Source: CAVQFC01 sp036497895 (GTDB lineage: Bacteria > Acidobacteriota > Vicinamibacteria > Vicinamibacterales > CAVVIG01). Taken from it: 5,005 bases of DNA. Location: NCBI GenBank assembly GCA_036497895.1, contig DASXIR010000416.1, positions 1-5,005 of the forward strand. Reading direction: 5' to 3'. The stretch's first letter is position 1. Every line of letters begins with the position of its first letter. Below the pieces are notes generated by a model that was given only the letters and a program-made list of their open reading frames with translations, did no database searches and was not told the DNA's origin. Below, one piece after another: positions 1 to 5,005 of this stretch. A program made the translations under genes and the position numbers.

Positions 1-112
<112 letters not shown>

Positions 113-124
113 ATTATTCACTCG

Positions 125-161
125 AGGCCCAATCGTCGAAAAGACGGTTGGGCCTTTTTTT
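125..161 (+). terminator. Rho-independent terminator of the rRNA operon
   Basis: A 13-bp stem pairs 125-137 (AGGCCCAATCGTC) with 143-155, with a single T-G wobble and a GAAAA loop at 138-142. It is followed by a run of seven T residues at 155-161. It lies about a dozen bases after the 5S 3' end, as expected for the end of an rRNA operon. It should largely insulate the downstream plus-strand gene from rRNA transcription. Confidence 0.93.
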
Positions 162-200
162 ATGTTTCCACCGCTCAAGCTTCTCCATTCGAACTCCATC

Positions 201-1196
201 ATGCCCACTGACCTGAAAACGCTGGAAGCGCGTGCCCTCGACTTGATGAAGCGCTCGGATTTCGGGACCGATGCCGTGCGCGCCAATCGCGAGATCCTCG
301 AACAGGCTCCGACGAACGCGCCAGCGTGGACGCGCCTCGGACGCTGCTATCTCGAGCAACGCGAATTCGACGAAGCCGTCGCCGCCCTGCGCTCGGCCCT
401 GTCGCTGAACCCGGCCAACAGCGTCGCCACGAATCTGCTCAACGAGGTCAGGAAACGCCGCGCGATGACGCCGACCGCGACTGCTCGCGCGACCACCGGC
501 TTTACCGCACGGGAATTCACCATCCTCGAGACGCTTCCGGCCGACCAGTCAAGCCGCACTCTGCAGCCGCGTATCGAAGCGCTGTTCGACGCGATCAATG
601 CCACGAGTACCGCAGCCAAAATCGTGGAGACGCGACGCCGGGAGCGGGAACCCGGCACCAAGCTGTTCCACGCCAACAGCTTCCACTCCCACGCGAGCGG
701 GCATCTCTATGCGTTCCACCAGGGCGGACGGTGGGAGCCGCAGTTCAACATCGGCTGGTTCAGCAGCCCTCCCTTCTTCGCGAACTGCGTGCGGATCGGT
801 CTCGGCTTCAACTTCGCCGTCGAACGAGGCACGCCCGAGCCTGGCTCCGCTTCCGAGCGGGCCCTGGCCTTGTTCGCCCGCTTCCAACAAATCGTCGCCC
901 GCTCGTGGACGCGCCAGCTTGCAGAATGGATGGCCGACAACAGCGGATTTATCCAATACGGCCGCAACCCGCCGGCCACCGACCTGCTGCCCGCCCAAGC
1001 CGTGGACTGGCTCGTGAAATGTCAGAACGCTGCGGCGCTTGAATGGGTGTTCGTCGGGCGGTGGCTGTTTCTCGATCGCGCGGACGATGCGAAGATCCTC
1101 GCCGACCGTGCTTCGCTCGCGCGAATCGTTGACGACACGTTTCGGGCGCTCTTGCCGATTTGGCTCAGCACCTACCAGACCGGCAGCGAGGATTAG
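201..1196 (+). CDS. TPR protein with an unassigned C-terminal domain
   Basis: The 331-residue product has no signal peptide or membrane segment, so it should be cytoplasmic. Residues about 8-80 form two helical repeats of tetratricopeptide type: a degenerate one at about 24-40, then a good one at about 41-72 with the pattern W-x-x-L-G-x-x-Y, F-x-x-A, and A-L-x-L-x-P. TPRs usually mediate protein contacts. Residues about 100-331 look like one folded domain rich in aromatics, including HANSFHSHASGHLYAF (157-172), EPQFNIGWFSSPPFF (179-193) and VRIGLGFNF (197-205). I cannot assign that part to a family. The ATG at 201 is chosen because the TPR homology begins just after it and upstream in-frame starts fall inside the 5S gene or directly on the terminator T-run (ATG at 162). 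No clear Shine-Dalgarno sequence or promoter is visible between 162 and 200. The stop TAG overlaps the stop of the convergent YjbR-family gene. Confidence 0.85.
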   Translation: MPTDLKTLEARALDLMKRSDFGTDAVRANREILEQAPTNAPAWTRLGRCYLEQREFDEAVAALRSALSLNPANSVATNLLNEVRKRRAMTPTATARATTGFTAREFTILETLPADQSSRTLQPRIEALFDAINATSTAAKIVETRRREREPGTKLFHANSFHSHASGHLYAFHQGGRWEPQFNIGWFSSPPFFANCVRIGLGFNFAVERGTPEPGSASERALALFARFQQIVARSWTRQLAEWMADNSGFIQYGRNPPATDLLPAQAVDWLVKCQNAAALEWVFVGRWLFLDRADDAKILADRASLARIVDDTFRALLPIWLSTYQTGSED

Positions 1197-1633
1197 TTTC
1201 GCTTCTTGATGCGGCGTCTCGTTGTCGGTGGCTTTTGGCTTCGATGTGAGTCACCCGTCCGAACCGACCGGCCGCCAGGGGCCACTGCCCTCACGGGTCG
1301 TTTTGACTTCGGCAGTTTATCCACCACCATCTCGTAAGACATTCTCAGGAGCCGCTCGAGTTCTCTGCGATCGAGCGCATCGCTTGCCAGTTCCACTTGT
1401 TGCACCCACATCGCCCGCGCCAGGTACGGCGCCGGAATCAGGCCCTCCCGCTCGACCAGCTCCGCGAAATCGTCGGCGGTGCACTTGAACGACATCTGGT
1501 GTGGCCGCTCGGCGTTGACGACGCAGAACATCTTGCCGCCGACGCTGAATGCGAGATCGCTTCCCCACTTGATGTCTTCGGTGACGCCTGGAAGCGCAGT
1601 GCACACGGCGCGGACTGCGTCGAGAGTCATCAT
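1193..1633 (-). CDS. MmcQ/YjbR family protein (CyaY-like fold)
   Basis: The 146-residue cytoplasmic product matches the small MmcQ/YjbR family, often annotated as DNA-binding, whose biochemical role is poorly defined. Recognisable family features are PGVTEDIKWGSDLAF (about 15-29), GGKMFCVV (32-39), SFKC (48-51), the PYLARAMWVQ segment (about 69-78), and the closing helix with SYEMVVDKLPK (about 99-109). Residues from about 110 onward form an extra basic, probably disordered tail ending RRRIKKRN, which makes the protein longer than the roughly 115-125 residues usual for the family. The ATG at 1633 is preferred because it gives a classic ATGA overlap with the serine hydrolase stop (TGA at 1632-1630). 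The ATG at 1630 is the next codon and cannot be excluded. No Shine-Dalgarno sequence is visible, so translation is probably coupled to the upstream gene. The reading frame stays open far upstream of 1633, but that part is the hydrolase gene read in another frame. Confidence 0.88.
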   Translation of the reverse strand: MMTLDAVRAVCTALPGVTEDIKWGSDLAFSVGGKMFCVVNAERPHQMSFKCTADDFAELVEREGLIPAPYLARAMWVQQVELASDALDRRELERLLRMSYEMVVDKLPKSKRPVRAVAPGGRSVRTGDSHRSQKPPTTRRRIKKRN

Positions 1634-2724
1634 CGCGGAGCCAGAGGGACGAACAACTCGCGGACGATGGTGTCCCGCAGGTCGTTGTCGACCGCACGCG
1701 TGGTGTGGCGCGGATCCCGCTTCGAGGTCACATCGGTATTGAACGACACCACGTAACCGGACCGTGACGGCCGGTGCACGTAGAGGCGGGAGATGAAGCC
1801 GTTCTGGTCGCCGCTGCCGCCTTCGCCATCCTTCGCGCGAATCTGCGGCTTCGACATTTCCTCGAGTGACGAGCGCTTCAGAATCGTCTCGTTGCCGTCG
1901 ATGAGGAACGTCAACCAGTTCGCCATGTCGCCGATGGGGGCGTTCAGGCCGCCGTTCGAAACTGTGATGCCACTGTCGAAGTCGAAGCGTTGCTCCCGGA
2001 TCCCGTCGTCGTCCGCCTCGTAACTGTGAGATCGGTTTCCGGCGAGAAAGTACGGCGCCCTGTCGAAGAAGCTGCGGCTCATGCCCAGCGGCATGAAGAT
2101 GTTCTTGTTGATGTAGATCTCGTAGTCGTCGCCGGAGAACAGCTCGATGATTCGTCCGAGAAAGATGACGCCGGGATTGGAGTAGCTGTAGCTGGTGCCG
2201 GGCTGAAACTGCAGCTCGGTGTACGGCATCATCGCAACGACCTGCGCCCAGCGTGTCGGTTCGAATGGATGCCACGGCTGATCGCCGCCCCACGGCCACG
2301 TGCCGGCACGAAAGCCGGCGCTGTGCATCATCAGATGACGGATTGTGACCTGGGAGATGTCACCGTAAGGGTTGTGGACTTCGCGCAATTCCGGCACGTA
2401 CTTGACGGCTGGATCGTCGAGCGACAGCAGGCCGCGATCCCGAAGCTGCATGATCGCGACGCCGGTCAGCGTTTTGGTGATCGACGCCCAGTGATAGATA
2501 GTGTCCGCATCGGTTTGCCGTTTGCTGGCGCGGTCATGGTAGCCCTCGAACGCCGTGTGCGCGATCAAGCCGTCCTTCACGACCAACAGGCTGCTGCCGA
2601 CGATACCGGCCTGTTGAAGACGCTGCTCGTACAGCGCAGCAACGCGTCCCCATGCATCCGCCGGTGCGGCCGCCTGCACGACGACCCCGGTCAGCGCCGC
2701 CAGGACCACGACGATGCGTCGCAT
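1630..2724 (-). CDS. Secreted serine hydrolase, beta-lactamase/class C PBP fold, third motif missing
   Basis: The 364-residue product belongs to the serine beta-lactamase-like/penicillin-binding protein superfamily (Pfam Beta-lactamase, PF00144), whose members are peptidases, esterases or D-aminopeptidases. Residues 1-24 look like a signal peptide: M-R-R, a hydrophobic core IVVVLAALTGVVV, and AxA-type sites after residue 20 or 24. The nucleophile motif SITK is at 81-84 within the context YHWASITKT, and the second motif YSN is at 181-183. TIRHLMMHSAGF (127-138) and MPLGM (211-215) are also typical. The third motif, normally H-x-G or K-x-G, is not there: where HSG or HTG is expected the protein reads GSG (303-305), and the strand that usually precedes it seems deleted. 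The C-terminal part after GDQNGF resumes the normal fold (FISRLYVH, VVSFNTD). Catalysis may therefore be impaired. It lies 45 bases after the permease stop and overlaps the YjbR start. No good Shine-Dalgarno is seen; GGATGG abuts the ATG too closely. Confidence 0.9.
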   Translation of the reverse strand: MRRIVVVLAALTGVVVQAAAPADAWGRVAALYEQRLQQAGIVGSSLLVVKDGLIAHTAFEGYHDRASKRQTDADTIYHWASITKTLTGVAIMQLRDRGLLSLDDPAVKYVPELREVHNPYGDISQVTIRHLMMHSAGFRAGTWPWGGDQPWHPFEPTRWAQVVAMMPYTELQFQPGTSYSYSNPGVIFLGRIIELFSGDDYEIYINKNIFMPLGMSRSFFDRAPYFLAGNRSHSYEADDDGIREQRFDFDSGITVSNGGLNAPIGDMANWLTFLIDGNETILKRSSLEEMSKPQIRAKDGEGGSGDQNGFISRLYVHRPSRSGYVVSFNTDVTSKRDPRHTTRAVDNDLRDTIVRELFVPLAPR

Positions 2725-2769
2725 CCATCCGCGTATGGTAACGCCTTGCGCGTCGAAATGGCGCTTCGG
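2725..2769 (-). other. Short intergenic spacer within the minus-strand operon
   Basis: These 45 bases separate the permease stop (TAG, 2772-2770) from the hydrolase start (ATG, 2724). I see no hairpin with a T-run that would act as a terminator, no convincing -35/-10 pair and no well-placed Shine-Dalgarno. AAGG lies 19 bases before the start and GGATGG lies directly against it. The absence of a terminator supports co-transcription of the two genes. Confidence 0.55.
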
Positions 2770-5005
2770 CTATTCGTACCGCAACGCGGCGATCGGATCG
2801 AGGCGGGTCGCACGTCTAGCCGGCAGCACGCACGCAGCCACCGAGACGATGACGAGCAGTGCCGCGATTGAACCGAGGGTGATTGGATCCCGGGTACCGG
2901 TCTGCACCAGCAGCGACTGCAGCAGCTTGCCGACGCCGAGCGCGCCGGCCAGGCCGATGCCGAGGCCAATCGCCAGTTGTGCGAACGAGCGGCGAAGAAT
3001 CAGCCACCACACCTGCGACGCCTGTGCTCCAAGCGCCATCCGGACGCCGATTTCCTGGGTGCGCTGCGCAACCGAGTACGCGGTGACCGCGTACAGGCCC
3101 ACCGCCGAGAGTGCCAGGGCGATCACCGCGAATATTCCGAACATGGTGCCGAAGATGCGGAACGACCAACGCTGTCGTGCGAGTTGCTCATCCATCGTAT
3201 GGATGTCGAACAGCGGCAGGTCGGCGTCAAGACGCCGGACCTCCTCGCGAAGCGACGTGGTCAGGTTCGCAACCTCCTGCTGACCGCGAACAATCAGGGA
3301 GGCGTAGAGCGGCGGCTGGGCGCGAAGCGGCAGGTAGACGACCGGGTCGGCATCCGCTTCGGTATCGAATCGCTGGCGAATGGTCGGCGAGATGCCGACG
3401 ATCGTCGCCGAGACTGTCGCCACTGTCAGCGTGCCGGGATTGTCGGGCATCAGCGTGATGGTTCGACCGATCGGATCTTCGTTGCCGAAGTGCACCGCCA
3501 CGAAGCGCTGGTTGACGATCGCCGCTTGATGACCGGGCGACCCGTCCACGGCGTCAAAGCCTCGTCCTCTCGCGAGCCTGGCGCCAAGGGTTTCGAAGTA
3601 CCGCGGCCCGATTACCAGCAGTGTCACGATCGGCGGCTGCACGCCGACGGCCTCCGGCCGTCCTTCGACACGCAGCTGACGAGTTCCGCCGCCGCTCATC
3701 GGTATGGCTGTGGCGATCGTCACGCTTTGAAGTCCGGCCACTCCGCCGAGGCGTTCGTCCAGTCTGGTAAAAAACGTTTGCCGCTGCTCTGGCGTGTCGT
3801 ACTTCTGATTCGGCAGCGACAGACTCATCGTCAGCAGATGCGTGGTTTCGATGCCGAGGTCGAGGCGATATAGCGCCACAAAGCTTCGCATCATGAAGCC
3901 GGCACCGGCCAGCAGGACCAGTGTCAGCGCGAGTTCGAGGACGATCAGTGCGCTGGTCCAGCGCCTGGCCCGCGCGCCACCGCTGCTGCCACGGCCGCCG
4001 TCTTTCAGCACCTCGTTCAAATCTGCTTTTGACGCATGGAGCGCGGGCGCCAGGCCGAATATGACTCCGGTGCCCAGGCACACGGCCGCGAAAAACGCCA
4101 GGACCCGTGCGTCCATCGTGAACTGAATCCAGTACGGCTTGCCGACGTCGGCCGTCGCCAGCGCGAAGAGCCTGATGCCGACCGTCGCCAGCGCCAGACC
4201 GAGCAGGCCGCCGAGCGCCGACAGCAACAGGCTCTCGGCCAGCAGCTGCCGGACGATGCGCCACCGCGTCGCGCCGAGAGAAACCCGGACCGACATTTCG
4301 CGTGCACGCGCGGCCGATCGACCCAGCAACAGATTCGCGACGTTGGCGCAGGCAATCAGCAGCACGAACCCGACCGCGCCCATCAGCGAGAGAAACACCA
4401 GCTTGATCTGGCCGCCGTTGTAGCGTTCGTTGAAGGTCATCACACTCGGCTTGATGTCCTTGTTCGTGTCCGGAAAATCGTGCGCCAGGCGGCCAGCGAT
4501 GTTCGCGAGCTCGGCGCGGGCCTGCTCCACCGTCGCGCCCGGCGCGAGCCGGCCGAATCCCTGAAGCGTGTGCGCGTCGCGCTTCTGCTGGAGCAGGTTC
4601 GGCATCTGCGCAAGCGGCTGCCAGAGGTCTGCATCGAGCGGAAACTTGAAACCCTCGGGCATCACGCCGATCACGGTCGCCGACGTGCCGTTGATTTTGA
4701 TCGTGCGTCCAATCACGGCCGGATCGGCGCCGTAGCGATTGCTCCAGATACCGTGCCCCAGCATCACCACCGCGACCGCGCCTGGCCCGTCGTCTTCGGG
4801 AAGGAAGTCGCGTCCGAGCAGCGGCCGCTGACCGATCAGGCCGAACCCATTCGCCGAGATGTATGGTCCGCCGTAGCGTTCTGGAGTCTGACCTTCATCG
4901 CTGACGTTCATCGTCGCGCTGTTGAAGACGGCGAGCGACGACAACGTGTGAGTGCTGTCGCGCCAGTCCTGAAAGTCCGGATAGGACAGACCGCGATCGC
5001 GATCT
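2770..5005 (-). CDS. ADOP-family ABC transporter permease (MacB/FtsX type), N-terminus off the window
   Basis: The visible 744 residues form a two-module permease of the MacB/FtsX type. The order is periplasmic core 1 (about 1-195), four membrane segments (about 201-227, 258-282, 301-323, 349-375), periplasmic core 2 (about 376-610), and three more (about 617-643, 675-695, 708-731). Each module has the FtsX-type cytoplasmic coupling segment: REMSVRVSLGATRWRIVRQL (235-254) and EIGVRMALGAQASQVWWLIL (651-670). The end DPIAALRYE is typical. This layout matches ADOP (acidobacterial duplicated orphan permease, TIGR03434), so called because genes often occur in many copies without a neighbouring ATPase gene. 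The reading frame runs off the right edge with SYPDFQDWRDS at residues 7-17, which normally follows the first membrane helix. About 60-100 N-terminal residues are therefore outside. An internal TTG at 4944 is not the start. By family it should couple periplasmic events to a MacB-like ATPase encoded elsewhere; the substrate is unknown. Confidence 0.94.
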   Translation of the reverse strand, partial: DRDRGLSYPDFQDWRDSTHTLSSLAVFNSATMNVSDEGQTPERYGGPYISANGFGLIGQRPLLGRDFLPEDDGPGAVAVVMLGHGIWSNRYGADPAVIGRTIKINGTSATVIGVMPEGFKFPLDADLWQPLAQMPNLLQQKRDAHTLQGFGRLAPGATVEQARAELANIAGRLAHDFPDTNKDIKPSVMTFNERYNGGQIKLVFLSLMGAVGFVLLIACANVANLLLGRSAARAREMSVRVSLGATRWRIVRQLLAESLLLSALGGLLGLALATVGIRLFALATADVGKPYWIQFTMDARVLAFFAAVCLGTGVIFGLAPALHASKADLNEVLKDGGRGSSGGARARRWTSALIVLELALTLVLLAGAGFMMRSFVALYRLDLGIETTHLLTMSLSLPNQKYDTPEQRQTFFTRLDERLGGVAGLQSVTIATAIPMSGGGTRQLRVEGRPEAVGVQPPIVTLLVIGPRYFETLGARLARGRGFDAVDGSPGHQAAIVNQRFVAVHFGNEDPIGRTITLMPDNPGTLTVATVSATIVGISPTIRQRFDTEADADPVVYLPLRAQPPLYASLIVRGQQEVANLTTSLREEVRRLDADLPLFDIHTMDEQLARQRWSFRIFGTMFGIFAVIALALSAVGLYAVTAYSVAQRTQEIGVRMALGAQASQVWWLILRRSFAQLAIGLGIGLAGALGVGKLLQSLLVQTGTRDPITLGSIAALLVIVSVAACVLPARRATRLDPIAALRYE

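Noticed and set aside
1795..1851. Calling the serine hydrolase a pseudogene.
   Set aside because: The frame is intact from signal peptide to a coupled stop, and the lost segment is in phase. The gene is better described as a CDS with a suspected motif loss.
1634..2299. The YjbR reading frame stays open on the minus strand up to 2299, which could suggest a 368-residue fusion protein.
   Set aside because: The upstream part is the serine hydrolase coding sequence in another frame. It gives an Arg/His-rich, low-hydrophobic translation with no domain, while the overlapping frame has clear SxxK and YSN motifs.
1990..2871. Long plus-strand open frame of 293 codons opposite the hydrolase gene.
   Set aside because: It spans the hydrolase and the permease end on the opposite strand, has no recognisable domain, and is the expected antisense shadow of GC-rich codon use.
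2977..3873. Plus-strand open frame of 298 codons opposite the permease gene.
   Set aside because: It is antisense to a well-supported permease, has a composition rich in Arg, Asp and His, and has no family features. It is a shadow of the real gene.
4942..4944. TTG as a possible start of the permease.
   Set aside because: The same frame continues without a stop to the window edge with the family sequence SYPDFQDWRDS, so the true start lies outside.

Overview
The window looks like chromosomal DNA from a GC-rich bacterium, most likely an Acidobacteriota member or a relative. The main clue is the large minus-strand permease, which has the two-module MacB/FtsX architecture and the typical C-terminus of the ADOP family (acidobacterial duplicated orphan permease). 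The 5S rRNA sequence and the GC-rich codon use fit that placement but do not prove it. No mobile element, CRISPR array, tRNA or phage gene is visible.

Layout. Positions 1-112 hold the end of an rRNA operon: a 5S rRNA lacking only its first few bases, followed by a strong intrinsic terminator at 125-161. About 40 bases later a plus-strand gene (201-1196) encodes a 331-residue protein with N-terminal TPR repeats and a C-terminal domain I do not recognise. The rest is minus strand and reads right to left: an ADOP-type permease (2770-5005, N-terminus off the window), a secreted serine hydrolase of the beta-lactamase/class C PBP fold (1630-2724), and a small MmcQ/YjbR-family protein (1193-1633). 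The plus and minus blocks converge, and their stop codons overlap at 1193-1196.

How the genes may work together. The three minus-strand genes are probably one transcription unit: the permease and hydrolase are 45 bases apart with no terminator between them, and the hydrolase stop overlaps the YjbR start as ATGA. The permease and hydrolase act at or outside the membrane, whereas the YjbR protein should be cytoplasmic, so a shared pathway is not evident. The plus-strand TPR gene belongs to a separate unit behind the rRNA operon.

The most notable anomaly is in the serine hydrolase. It keeps its SxxK and YxN motifs but appears to have lost, in frame, the segment that carries the third (H/K)-x-G active-site motif. 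I did not find convincing evidence for a wholly new multi-gene system. The least explained gene is the TPR protein with the unassigned C-terminal domain.
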